Positions 37,805 to 49,135 of a stretch of 64,000 bases of DNA are shown piece after piece. The DNA is from Uloborus plumipes (taxonomy: Eukaryota > Arthropoda > Arachnida > Araneae > Uloboridae): assembly GCA_038373865.1 (NCBI GenBank), contig JAXGGA010001189.1, positions 62,001 to 126,000 of the forward strand, given 5' to 3'. The notes beneath the pieces were generated by a model. That model searched no databases and was not told where the DNA came from. It saw only the letters and a program-made list of their open reading frames with translations. The position numbers were made by a program, and so were the translations under genes. Numbering within the stretch: the stretch's first letter is position 1; every line of letters begins with the position of its first letter.

Positions 37805-40800
37805 AACAAGAAGTTCTGTCAAGAACTAAACGAGCCTACTTTCCCGTACATCGACATCGGCATTCTAGCATCTGATCATTATTCTCCTGATCATCTGAGA
37901 CTAAACATTATGTCAAACATACCTTTTTAGCACTTAAAGCTGATTTCTAAAAGCAAAATATACCCCTCTCATCAGATGAAATAGAGACATAAAAAGTAAA
38001 TAAATGAATAAATGAAGTTTTGTCGCACCTTTTAAAGAATGTAACTGTTACAGTTCTTCCGCAGAAAAATTCCTCAATCGTTTTCAAAAAAAAAAAAAAA
38101 AAATTAAAAGTACAAAGTACATCAAAACACATTTTATCAAAGAAAGGAAAAAAAACTCGTCCGTCGATAAAATGTCTCGATTTTCACTTTTAAACCGTTG
38201 CCAGTTGTTAAATATAAATAAAGAATAAAATGCCCTCGTGAATGAAACACTTTTGTTACAAAAAAAATCGTCTGCCAAAAAAAAAAAAATAATAATAGTA
38301 ATAAATACAATAACACAAATGAATAAATAAACAAAATATCGTCTGCACAGTCAGTCATTTTTTTCTGAGCCTGCAGTTCCGCCATGTTTGTGGAGTCGGA
38401 GTCGGAATCAGAGTCCTCACAGAAGATTATTCAGAAAAGTACTTTACAAACATTATTTATCAAAACCATTTTTTTTACAAAGTTAGTTTGAAGGAAATCC
38501 GACTTTAAGTTCCAGGATCAACATTCAACTTAAATTCCCCGTAGGCGCTAATGTTAAATTTTTTCTGAACGGTTCAATATTGAACGAAAAATGGTTCAAA
38601 CCAAAAAGCGAAATAAGGGAATGAACCTCTCCGAGATCTTTCAAACAAAAAAAAGTTTATTCCATTCGGATGGTTCACTCAGAAGTTATTAGGTGGGGAA
38701 AGGTTGCTTGAACGGTTCAATGTTGAACGAAAAATGTTCAAATTGAAAATTTAAATACTGTAATGAAGTATCCTTGCTGAGATCCTTCGAACAAAAAAAA
38801 AAGTTTATTTAAATCTGACTGTTCACTCAAAAATAATTAGGGGTGACAGCTTGCTTGAGCGGTTCAATGCTGAACGAAAAATTGTTCAATTCGGAAATGT
38901 AAATACGGGAATGAAGTATCCTTGATAAGATCTTTCGAACAAAAAAAAGTTTGTTGAAATCGGACTGTTCACTCAAAAGTTAGCATCGCGGGACAGGTTG
39001 TTTGAACGGTTCAAAGTTGAACCAAAAATTGTTCAAATCGAAAAATCAAATATGGGAATGAGTTGTACTCGCCGAAATCTTTCCAACAAAAAAAAGTTTG
39101 TTCAAATCGGAATGTTCATTCAAAAGTTATTAGGGGGGAAAGGTTGCTTGAACGGTTCAATGTTGAACTAAAATTGTTCAACTCGAAAAATCAAATATGG
39201 GAATGAGTTGTAATCGCTGAGATCTATCCAACAAAAAAAAGTTTGTTCAAATCGGAATGTTCATTCAAAAGTTATTAGGGGGGAAAGGTTGCTTGAACGG
39301 TTCAATGTTGAACAAAAAATTGTTCAAATCGAAAATGTAGATACAGGAATGAAGTATCCTTGAAAAGATCTTTCGAACAAAAAAAAGTTTGTTCCAATTG
39401 GACTGTTCACTCAAAAGTTAGCATCGCGGGACAGGTTGTTTGAACGGCTCAAAGTTGAACTAAAAATTGTTCAAATCGAAAAATCAAATATTGGAATGAG
39501 CTGTACTCGCCGAGATCTTTCCAACAAAAAAAGTTTGTCCAAATCGGAATATTCATTCAAAAGTTATTAGGGGGGGACAGACAGACCGACCGACAGACCG
39601 ACACACAGACCGACACACAAATTCCCCATCTCAATACCCTACTTTCAAATTTTTAATTTTTCGATATTCATTTTACCTTTTTATTTTTTTAACTTGGCGA
39701 TATTTTTTGGGCTTGGCGATATTTTTTGGACTTGGCGATATTTTTTGGGCTTGGCGATATTTTTTGGACTTGGCGATATTTTTTGGGCTTGGCGATATTT
39801 TTTGGACTTGGCGATATTTTTTGGGCTTGGCGATATTTTTTGGGCTTGGCGATTTTTTTTGGACTTGGCGATATTTTTTGGGCTTGGCGATATTTTTTGG
39901 ACTTGGCGATATTTTTTGGGCTTGGCGATATTTTTTGGACTTGGCGATATTTTTTGGGCTTGGCGATATTTTTTGGACTTGGCGGTATTTTTTAGGCTTG
40001 GCGATATTTTTTGGACTTGGCGATATTTTTTGGACTTGGCGATATTTTTTGGACTTGGCGATATTTTTTGGACTTGGCGATATTTTTTAGACTTGGCGAT
40101 ATTTTTTGGACTTGGCGATATTTTTTGGACTTGGCGATATTTTTTGGACTTGGCGATATTTTTTGGACTTGGTGATATTTTTTGGACTTGGCGATATTTT
40201 TTAGGCTTGGCGATATTTTTTAGGCTTGGCGATATTTTTTGGACTTGGCGATATTTTTTGGACTTGGCGATATTTTTGGGCTTGGCGATATTTTTTGGGC
40301 TCGTTTAAGTTGGACTGTTCACTCAAAAGTTATTAGGGGTGAGAGCTTGTTTGAACGGTTCAATGTTGAACGAAAAATTGTTCAAATCGAAAATGTAGAT
40401 ACGGGAATGAAGTATCCTTGAAAAGATCTTTCGAACAAAAAAAAGTTTGTTCAAATCGGACTGTTCATTCAAAAGTTAGTATCGCGGGACCGGTTGTTTG
40501 AACGGCTCAAAGTTGTACCAAAAATTGTTCAAATCAAAAAATCAAATATGGGAATGAGCTGTACTCGCCGAGATCTTTCCAACAAAAAAAAGTTCGTCCA
40601 AATCGGAATGTTCATTCAAAAGTTATTAGGGGGGGACAGACAGACCGACAGACCGACCGACCGACAGACCGACCGACAGACCGACACACAAATTCCCCAT
40701 CTCAATACCCTACTTTCAAATTTTTAATTTTTCGATATTTATTTCATTTTTTTGTTTCTTTTTGACTTTTTTTTACTTGGCGATATTTTTTGAACTTGGC

Positions 40801-40916
40801 GATATTTTTTGGACTTGGCGATATTTTTTGGACTTGGCGACATTTTTTAGATGCATTAAGCCAATTTTAATGCTTTTTTCGTCTCTTTTATTTTTAACGG
40901 GAAAGTAGGCTAAAAA
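37805..40916 (-). mobile_element. Helentron/HINE-like element, copy 2 (inverted, expanded)
   Basis: Reading the minus strand, this has the same left edge (TTTTTAGCCTACTTTCCCGT), right subterminal repeat, hairpin (37812-37827) and stop as copies 1 and 3, but is 3.1 kb instead of 1.64 kb. The extra length comes from two internal expansions: more ~145-bp units carrying TTGAACGGTTCAA (about seven at 38560-39560 and two more at 40350-40630) and a 19-bp minisatellite grown to about 32 units (39692-40301). Two CCGA/AGAC microsatellites (39578-39618, 40636-40688) show that a whole internal block was duplicated around the minisatellite. Confidence 0.65.
39692..40301 (+). repeat. 19-bp minisatellite, about 32 units
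   Basis: The unit is CTTGGCGATATTTTTTGGA. In the left half, units ending GGG and GGA mostly alternate (a 38-bp higher-order unit); in the right half nearly all end GGA. Because 19 is not a multiple of 3 and the unit has no stop in any forward frame, long open frames of up to 204 codons appear in all three plus frames. They are artefacts of the repeat, not proteins. Copies 1 and 3 of the element have only four or five units here. Confidence 0.95.
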
Positions 40917-41368
40917 AGGAATTGAATCACATAATTTTATGCTTAAACATATGCACAGTTACTTTGGCACCAGTGCGTAAAGTAATCCCACATATCAACT
41001 GTACAAAACGTTTCAAAAGTTAAACGTTACTGGTTATTTTCTGCTGTTCTGTGGTACCTAATTCAAGGGGAAGCGTAAAAAAAAATCAGAATATTGGATT
41101 TTTCCATCTGATGGTTTTATACATGATTAAATTCTGAGCCATGAAATTCGGTCAAATTTATTATAGATAAAAACTATGAAGTCTACCTAACCCCTTACTT
41201 CTCATGTGCCAAATATTTCGAATTGTAGCTTTTTGACCTATTCTAAATTCAAGAAACGATTTTGTATTCACAACGCGAAGGGGCTTTACCGTTCAGTATT
41301 ATTGGTTCAGTAGCCCAGTTAACCAACCATGCTGGACATAATTCTTAGAGTACTACAGATTGTACTTA
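40917..41368. other. AT-rich stretch, nothing recognised
   Basis: No gene or mobile element recognised. Confidence 0.4.
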
Positions 41369-41370
41369 TA

Positions 41371-42588
41371 CACTGAAGTGACAAAAGTCATGGGATAGCA
41401 ATATGCAAATTTTCAGATGGCAGTAGCATCGCATAGAACAGGTATAAATGCGCAGTGCTTTTACAGAGCTTTCATTTCTGTTCAAGTTATTCATGTGAAG
41501 AGGTTTTAACGTGATGATGACCGCACGACGTGAATTAACAGACTTTGAACGCGGAATGTTAGTTGGAGCTAGACGCATGGGTCATGCCATTTCGAAAATC
41601 GTTAGAGAATTCAACATTCCCAGATCCACTGTGTCAAGAGTGTGCCGAGAGTATGAAATTTCAGGCATAACATCCCACCATGGACAGCGCAGTGGTCGAC
41701 CGCCTGCACTTAAAGATCGAGACCGGCGACGTCTGCAAAGAGTCGTAAATTCTAACAGACAAGCAACACTGCGTCAAATCACCGTAGAAATCAATGTGGG
41801 ACGTACAATGGACGTGTCTGCTAGAACTGTGCGGAGAAATTTGGATTTCTTGGGCTATTCCAGCAGAAGACCGACTCGAGTGCCTTTACTGACAGAACGA
41901 CATCGCTTGCAGCGACTCTCGTGGGCACGTGAGCATATCGGTTGGTCCCTAGATGAATGGAAAACCGTGGCCTGGTCCGATGAGTCACGATTTCAGCTGG
42001 TAAGAGCCGATGGTAGGGTTCGAGTGTGGCGCAGACCCCACGAAGCCATGGACCCAAACTGTCAGCAAGGCACTGTTCAAGCTGGTGGTGGCTCCGTAAT
42101 GGTGTGGGCTGTTTTTTCATGGCATGGACTTGGTCCTCTAGTGCGACTGGACCGAACATTGACTGGAAATGCTTATGTACAGCTACTTGGAGATCACTTG
42201 CAGCCATTCATGGACTTCATGTACCCAAACAACGATGGGATTTTTATGGATGACAATGCGCCATGTCACCGGGCCACAACTGTTCGCAATTGGTTTGAAG
42301 AAAATTCTGGACAATTCCAACGAATGATTTGGCCACCTAGATCGCCCGACATGAATCCCATTGAGCATTTATGGGACACCATCGAGAGGTCTGTTCGTGC
42401 CCAAAATCCTGCCCCATCAACGCTTTCACAATTATGGACGTCTATCGAGACAGCATGGCTCAATATTCCTGCAGAAGACTTCCAACGACTTGTTGAGTCC
42501 ATGCCACGTCGAGTTGTTGCACTTCGCCGGGCAAAAGGAGGGCCGACACGATATTAAGAGGTATCCCATGACTTTTGTCACTTCAGTG
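41371..42588 (+). mobile_element. Intact Tc1-like transposon, copy 2, 1218 bp
   Basis: Same ends, length and gene as copy 1, with TA at 41369-41370 and 42589-42590. The flanking DNA is unrelated to that of copy 1, so the pair arose by transposition and not by segmental duplication. I found two base differences from copy 1 over 1218 bp: A at 41440 and A at 41595. Confidence 0.97.
41514..42557 (+). CDS. Tc1-like transposase, copy 2
   Basis: This 347-residue protein is identical to copy 1 apart from Lys for Glu at residue 28 (GAA to AAA at 41595-41597), in the first helix-turn-helix (HAISKIVREFN). The DD36E triad (D156, D247, E284), the GRPR-like linker and the C-terminal RRAKGGPTRY are all kept, and the frame is open throughout, so the gene could still make an enzyme. 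The ATG at 41514 is chosen for the same reason as in copy 1. The substitution changes charge in a DNA-binding helix; whether it alters binding cannot be judged from sequence alone. The gene sits between two inverted HINE-like copies. Confidence 0.96.
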   Translation: MMTARRELTDFERGMLVGARRMGHAISKIVREFNIPRSTVSRVCREYEISGITSHHGQRSGRPPALKDRDRRRLQRVVNSNRQATLRQITVEINVGRTMDVSARTVRRNLDFLGYSSRRPTRVPLLTERHRLQRLSWAREHIGWSLDEWKTVAWSDESRFQLVRADGRVRVWRRPHEAMDPNCQQGTVQAGGGSVMVWAVFSWHGLGPLVRLDRTLTGNAYVQLLGDHLQPFMDFMYPNNDGIFMDDNAPCHRATTVRNWFEENSGQFQRMIWPPRSPDMNPIEHLWDTIERSVRAQNPAPSTLSQLWTSIETAWLNIPAEDFQRLVESMPRRVVALRRAKGGPTRY

Positions 42589-42733
42589 TATTTCGTCCTA
42601 AAAATATCATGCCAGGCCTTCAAATCCGAAATGGACGTGAAATATTGGCAATTTCTTGCTCTTGGACTTTAACTTGAAATGTTTTTCTTTACATTATTTA
42701 CCTTCTTATTTAATACAAACGATTGTCTTCCCG

Positions 42734-44377
42734 TTTTTAGCCTACTTTCCCGTTAAAAATAAAAGAAAGACGAAAAAAGTATTAAAAGTAGCTTAATGCA
42801 TCTAAAAAATATCGCCAAGTCCAAAAAAAATCGCCAAGTTAAAAAAAATATCGCCAAGTCCAAAAAATATCGCCAAGTCCAAAAAATATCGCCAAGTTAA
42901 AAAAATAAAGAGGTAAAATGAATATCGAAAAATTAAAAATTTGAAAGTAGCGTATTGAGATGGGGAATTTGTGTGTCGGTCTGTCGGTCGGTCGGTCTGT
43001 CGGTCTGTCTGTCCCCCCCTAAAAACTTTTGAATGAACATTCCGATTTGGACAAACTTTTTTTTGTTGGAAAGATCTCGGCGAGTACAGCTCATTCCCAT
43101 ATTTGATTTTCTGATTTGAACAATTTTTGGTTCAACTTTGAGCCGTTCAAATAACCGGTACCGCGATACTAACTTTTGAATGAACAGTCCGATTTGAACA
43201 AACTTTTTTTTGTTCGAGAGGTCTTTTCAAGGACACTTCATTCCCTTACCTACATTTTTGATTTGAACAATTTTTCGTTCAACATTGAACCGTTCAAACA
43301 AGCTCTAACCCCTAATAACTTTTGAGTGAACAATCCGATTTAAACAAACTTTTTTTTGTTCGAAAGATATCGGCAAGGATACTTCATTACCGTATTTAAA
43401 TTTTCAATTTGAACATTTTTTTCGTTCAACATTGAACCGTTCAAACAACCTTTCCCCACCTAATAACTTTTAAGTGAACCGTCCGAATTGAATAAACTTT
43501 TTTTTGTTCGAAAGATCTCGGAGAGGCTCATTCCTATATTTCACTTTTCAATTTGAACCATTTTTCGTTCAATGATGAACCGTTCGGAAAAAATTTTAAC
43601 ATGAGCGCCTACGGAGAAATTTAAATTGAATGTTGATTCTGAACTTAAAGGCGGATTTCCTTCAAACTAACTTTGTAAGAAAACAGTTTTGATAAAAAAT
43701 GTATATTAAGTACTTTTCTGAAAAATCTTCTGTGAGGACTCTGATTCCGACTCCGACTTCGCAAACATGGCGGAAATGCAAGCTCAGAAAAAAAGACTGA
43801 CTGGGCAGACGATTTTTTGTTTATTTATTCATTTTTTTTGTTTAATTTATTATTATTATTTTTATTTATTTATTTATTTTTTTTTTTTGGCAGACGATAT
43901 TTTTTTTTTTTTTTTGATTACAAAAATTGTCCATTCACGAGAGCATTTTATTCTTTACTTATATTTAACAACTGGCAACGGATTAAAAATAAAATTCGAG
44001 ACATTTTATTAACGAACGAGGTTTTTTTCTTTCTTCGATAAAATGTGTTTTGATGTTCTTTGTACTTTTATTTTATTTATTTATTTTTTTCATTTGAAAA
44101 CGATTGTGAAATTTTTCTACGGAAGAACTATAGCAGTTACATTCTTTAAAAGGTGCGACAAAACTTTATTTACTCGTTTTTTTACTTTTTACGTGTCCTG
44201 ATCATCTGATGAGAGGGGTATATTTTGCTTTTAGAAATCAGCTTTAAGTGTTATAAAGGTATGTTTGACATAATTTTCAGTTTCAGATATTCAAGAGAAT
44301 ATTGATTAGATGCTAGATTGCCGATGTCAATGTACGGGAAAGTAGGCTCGTTTAGTTCTTGACAGAACTTCTTGTTT
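42734..44377 (+). mobile_element. Helentron/HINE-like element, copy 3
   Basis: Left edge TTTTTAGCCTACTTTCCCGT at 42734; right subterminal repeat ACGGGAAAGTAGGCT at 44334; hairpin AGTTCTTGACAGAACT at 44354-44369. Layout and length (1.64 kb) equal copy 1: about five 19-bp units (42810-42900), a GGTC/GTCG microsatellite (42978-43014), five ~145-bp units, and the conserved CAAACATGGCGGAAATGC block near 43762. It faces copy 2 across 1.8 kb that contains Tc1 copy 2. Confidence 0.65.
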
Positions 44378-45239
44378 GTTGATAAAGGCTTAGCTAGCAA
44401 TTATTACATATTTATTGTCCAAAACTAAGATATAATGCACTATTAAATATAAAAAAAATCTGATACAAATTTCATATAAATTTTTTTATTACTATTATTA
44501 CTACTTTTATTGAGACAAAGTGTCAAAAAGTTATGTAGTCATTGAACTAGATACTCAAACATTCAGAATTTTCTCTATATATTAAAAAAAAGTAAGCTCA
44601 AAGATATTGTGAAAGGATGTTTTTGGCTGGCTTACGTCCAGGCGGCCCCATAACACCTACAGACTTGAAGCTTGATACAAAATTAGTTACAGCTCCATAG
44701 ATTTGTACCTCGGAGCCCTGTTTCTGAATTTCGAATTAGTTTCTTTTAAATATATTTTTAAGCGTAAATTTCATATTTCACCAAACTGGGGAGCAAAAAA
44801 ATCCCCTCCCTAATGTTGTATATCGTTGGGAGGAGTTTTTCTTTCCCCTGAAGAAGATGATGTTTGTGTTCCATTTCTTTCCGTTAATTATAACAGGAGA
44901 TAGAAGTGGTTCTAATTTAGCCATTTTTCAAGGCTCACATCGAGCGAAATTACATTACATTTGACGAAACTGCTGCAACATTTTTTTAACCAGGTAGCTT
45001 TCCGCAAACAAAACAGGAGACTTCTCAATTTGTTTATTTCTCGTCTTAATTCAACAAAATATACAGGATTGCTTTTGTATCATGTTTTCTTAACTTTTTT
45101 TTTACATTTAAGAAATATTGTCATTATTCTTACGGTATTTTATTTCGTTTAAGAGATTTCAGATGAATGACATTGCGTGTTTGAGTAAATTTTATTTTTC
45201 TGCGAAAGAAAGGAACTGGATTTTCTGTTCGGGCTAGAT
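44378..45239. other. AT-rich stretch, nothing recognised
   Basis: No gene or mobile element recognised. Confidence 0.4.
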
Positions 45240-45520
45240 ATTTTACTACTAGCAATTTTACAGTTTATTACTATAAAACAGGCAATATTACCGTAAAACT
45301 ATCTGTATTATACTGTAAAAACAACAGAATAATAATGGCAAAGGTTCTTGTATAAAACTGTAAATTGCACAGTAATAAAGTGTGAAAGTAGCAAGTGTAC
45401 AGTTTCTTACAGTAAATTAGCAATTTTAGTCTTCTACTGTAAAAGAAGCAATTTTACAGTTTATTTCTGTAAAATTAGCTGCATTATAGAGTAAAAACAA
45501 CATCTATTTTCAATACAGTG
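45240..45520. mobile_element. CACTG-family MITE, left end unclear
   Basis: The interior (TTTACAGTTTATTACT, GCACAGTAATAAA, CTGTAAAAACAACA) matches the other members, and the right end CAATACAGTG is clear. The left end has no CACTG terminus that I can see, so this copy is probably truncated. Confidence 0.6.
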
Positions 45521-46925
45521 CTTTTTTTTCTATCTATTAATAACGATCTATATATATAATAACGATCTATTAATAAAGCAATTGCGTGACCCCTAATATC
45601 ACACAAGACTGCTTAGCACTGCAGTTTTAGAGGTAGATTTACAAAAACTTTCCGGGGAAATAGTTGAACTTTTTTTTCATTTCATTAACCCCTCAAAATA
45701 TCTATTGTTTCCTGGAATTCCCCACTCATTCCCAAGTTCTCCAGTTTTCCAAACATGCAGATCTTTTGTGTCTTTGTTTGAAGCTGACGTCACGCGGGCA
45801 ACTTCCAATAAATATTGTTGAATTTTAACAATGGTAAATATTGTTCACATCTTTTAACCTCAACAAAGCGTTAAAACCAAAATATTGCAATCTGAAGTTA
45901 TCCATTGCAACAATGGTCCTGTTCCCAACAATGAATTCGTCTTTGAAGTCGTCACTTTCGAGTCAATATGAATCTACTAAGGAGGAATGAAAACTTGCTC
46001 TCTGAAAAGAGTCAACATTTGCGTTACAAAGAAAAAAATTGTAAGTAAATCACCTTTTTTTTATTCGTTATATCAGATACAATGTATAGTAGCAAATGTT
46101 TAGATTTCAAGTATCGGTGACAGTCATGTTTTGATAGATTTGTGCACCTGAAAATAGTAAAAGGGCCAGCGGGAAGATTTTCCTAACATGCATTTTTTTT
46201 TAATCGTTGCGTAATATTTCGAAGTATTGTTGACATTTTATATTCATGCCAATAATTATTTCATAATATATAAGTGAACAAAGATGATTAACAAAGATTT
46301 TAGAAAAATCACGCAACTTTAAATACATTTTAATGATTTCAGAAATACCAAAAAGTTAAACTTTGAAAACTTCAACTTATTTTGTCTCCTAATTTATTTT
46401 CCACTTCTGTCTTTTCAGGTATTTTTGTGAAAATGGAATCATTTTTTGACGAACATTATTTTGATACCTTTGTCATTGAACGGAGGGCAAGAAAACCACT
46501 CAAAACTATTTTGCCCCCCTTTTAAAAAACATGGAGATTTCAGGGTAAGAAATAATAAAATTCCTCCAAACACTACAAAAGTCACTCAAAATACAAACTT
46601 AAATACTTTAACAGACCTTTTCCACTTCCTTAAAAATATGCTCGCCAATCTACATCGCTCAATATTTTCCAACTACATCACACTCAATATTTTCCGACAC
46701 ATCAAATTGATCCGCCATAAAAAACGAAAATGAGCGATTCTGTGTAAACTCGTCATTTTTCACACGAAATCTGTCCGGAAGTGTTTTTTTTTTTTTTTAA
46801 TGTTTGTATAATTATAATAATATTGCTCAGAAATCGAATCTATTACTTTGGTTTGGAAGAGGGCCAATTGAAGTTTGTGTTTTTCTGATTAATCATGATA
46901 GTATTCTTTGTGAATTGGTGGCCTT
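45521..46925. other. AT-rich stretch, nothing recognised
   Basis: No gene recognised. The 95-codon open frame at 46446-46733 lacks motifs. Confidence 0.4.
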
Positions 46926-47285
46926 TGAGCTCTGAGCTGCCGTCCCATGACATCGCCAATCTGTTCTATCGTATTCAGATCCAGTGAGTTAGGCGGGCAG
47001 AACATTAACTGGAATTAAACAGCATGTTCCTCGAACCACTCCAACACAAGTTGAAACTTGTGACATGGGGCGTTGTAAAATTCCATTTCCACCTGTAAAA
47101 ACAGAGGATATGTAAGGGTGTAACTGGTCCGTAATAATATTTAGATACCCTGCAGCATTCATGGTCTGCTCTACCACAACCACGGGTCCCAGAGACGCCA
47201 AAGAGAACGTTCCCCACAGCATAATACCGCCACCACCGGCCTGTGCATGACTTGCCCGGAGACTGTGCCCGGTGACTGTGTTTTT
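46926..47285 (-). pseudogene. Broken Tc1-like transposase, central to C-terminal part
   Basis: On the minus strand AQAGGGGIMLWGTFSLASLG, followed by VVVEQTMNAAGYLNIITDQL and HPYISSVF, matches the middle of Tc1-like transposases. The block that should hold the second catalytic Asp is damaged: after NGILQ a deletion removes the expected Asp-Asn codons and shifts frame. The shifted frame then reads APCHKFQLVLEWFEEH, a stop, and PPNSLDLNTIEQIGDVM, where the final catalytic Glu is still seen. Counting across the break gives DD36E-like spacing, as in the intact copies, but the sequence is clearly a different, older family. No inverted repeats were found, and the N-terminal DNA-binding part is missing. 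Confidence 0.85.
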
Positions 47286-48129
47286 TCTTTGTTGCATAAT
47301 ATCTGCAAAACTAGTTACGAGACTACCTATTAATTTAGGCACAATCGTGGACATAATAACTAATATATTTCATAATTAAACAAATTGATATTAATAAAAT
47401 CACTTCCCAGAGGACTGTTGTCGCTACGACCCTGATACATACTTTGATCACAAATTTGGCTCTCAAACTAAACAAAGTCTCGTTTCAACACCGTTCTCAG
47501 CTATTTCAGCAAATTCACACTGATTACTTTAAACTTCATGACTAAAAACATTTGCAAGAGTAACAGATTTTTTAAAACGTAAACATATAACTGCTAAAGA
47601 AAAAAAAAACAAGATAATCGCAAAAAAAATGATACTAAGATCTGCAACCTACAATGTGTGTATTTCTAAACCAAGATAATAGTTTCCTCGCTAATCAATG
47701 AAAATTCAGCCTTAAAAATCTGAAAAATGAAAGAGTGAATACAGATTCTTTAAAAAGATCGTAAAAGAAGTCATACCAGAAAGCAAAATTTGTCAATGGA
47801 GTCATGTTGCTGCCTCTCTAAATGAAACAAAGGTACATCGTATTTCTGCCAGAACTCAGAATAAAATTATTGAAGTTACGGATAATTAATTAAGAAACAA
47901 GTTATTTAACGGTCAAATTGAAAAACGACAAAGAAAAAAAAACATTTGACTATAGTACTTACTAAAACAGAACATCTAAGGACCTGAAGATTTTGACTCT
48001 AGAAATACTAAGAATCATACAAGGTTCACAATTCTCTCAAACCATAACCATATTATTGCTAAAAAGCATTCCAAAAGCTGATAATACGTTTTATAAATTC
48101 AAAATAATTTATTTTATAAAAAATTAAAT
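47286..48129. other. AT-rich stretch, nothing recognised
   Basis: No gene or mobile element recognised. Confidence 0.4.
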
Positions 48130-48219
48130 TAATTTTCGAAATGTTTTTGAAATAAAATGCAAAGATTTAACACAAATGGAGTCACTCATGTCGTCCACAA
48201 ATATGTACTTGTCTGAAAA

Positions 48220-48540
48220 CTAGCAGTTGTGGCTTGGCTTAATTTCTTTCATATTTTCTGAGATAAACGCTGCCTTTCTTTATTTTCTGTAAATCTCTGG
48301 GTTTCGGGGATTGTCCTGTGAGATTTTCCCACTTATTCATCACTGTCTGTGTGGTGGAATTTTGCTACATAAAGTCTGTATAACTTTCCTCAATATTTTA
48401 AGTAAAACGAAGTGGAGAAAAAGTTTTTTTAAATCTGCAACTTTCTGTCATTCTAAGATCTAGTTACTCACGAGAAGGGGTAAACAACAGTAAATAGTCG
48501 CCCTTATCTTGACTAGAAGAATTGGGGTTGGAATCTTAAT
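48220..48540 (-). pseudogene. Relic of pogo-like transposase tail, degraded
   Basis: This is the counterpart of the relic at 53780-54127. The minus strand keeps HRTIPETQRF and a string of acidic and basic residues after it, but there are several stops and at least one frameshift before the KIHGG-type segment. Nucleotide similarity to the other copy is much better than the state of the frame, so decay came after both were inserted or their source was already dead. Confidence 0.5.
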
Positions 48541-48685
48541 TGTTTAGTTTCCTTCAAATAAGTTTGAGTTGGAATAACAGCACAAAGTGTTTCGATTTAC
48601 CCCCCAAATATTTATCCTGTGACATTATGAAGAATTTTTCATTTTTATGGCACAATTAAAATATTTTGTCTCTTATAATGTGGTA

Positions 48686-48815
48686 GGGCCGTGCTCCACA
48701 TGGACGTAAAGCAGAAACGTAAAATGGATTAAATGGTGTTCCTATGGAAAGTACCTGGATTTTCGATTTCTGCCTTCGGTTTCGGTCGCGTTTTCTGCTG
48801 ATGTGGCGGAGCCGG
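48686..48815. mobile_element. Short MITE, 130 bp, nested in element D copy
   Basis: The left end GGGCCGTGCTCCAC and the right end (reverse complement CCGGCTCCGCCAC) are imperfect inverted repeats, with TA on both sides (48684-48685, 48816-48817). The uninterrupted homologue near 54255 lacks this segment. G+C is well above the surroundings. Confidence 0.6.
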
Positions 48816-49135
48816 TACTTTGTTGTTCAGATCTATGCAAAATTAAAAAATACTGTTATTAGATTTGAAATATGAAACGGTGTGTACTTACATACAAAGT
48901 TTTGCCGATGATGGAAACTTAATGTTTTTTAGCGTCCGGCTCGCTGCTTTGCACAGAATCCAACAGTGTAACCAGAATGACAAAAATATTTCTGCCCTGC
49001 TTCTTATAATATTAACTTTCTAAAAAAATGACTGCCAAAAATACCGGACGGTATATTTATCAAGAATTTATTTTTATGATCAGGAAGTTTTGTTCCCAAT
49101 CGCCCCGCTGTTCCTATACACCCCATTTTACAGTA

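Larger units (their letters stand above)
48130..49133. mobile_element. TA-flanked element D, second copy, left-truncated
   Basis: Matches 53690-54579 through GTCACTCATGTCGTCCACAA, CATCACTGTCTGTGTG and the right end CTATACACCCCATTTTACAG, followed by TA. The left third of the family is missing. A 130-bp MITE interrupts it at 48686-48815. Confidence 0.75.

Noticed and set aside
39694..40308. 204-codon open frame with repeated AIFFGLGDIFWTWRYF-like pattern
   Set aside because: It is the translation of a 19-bp minisatellite that is open in all three forward frames; the period of 19 residues equals three DNA units. Not a protein.
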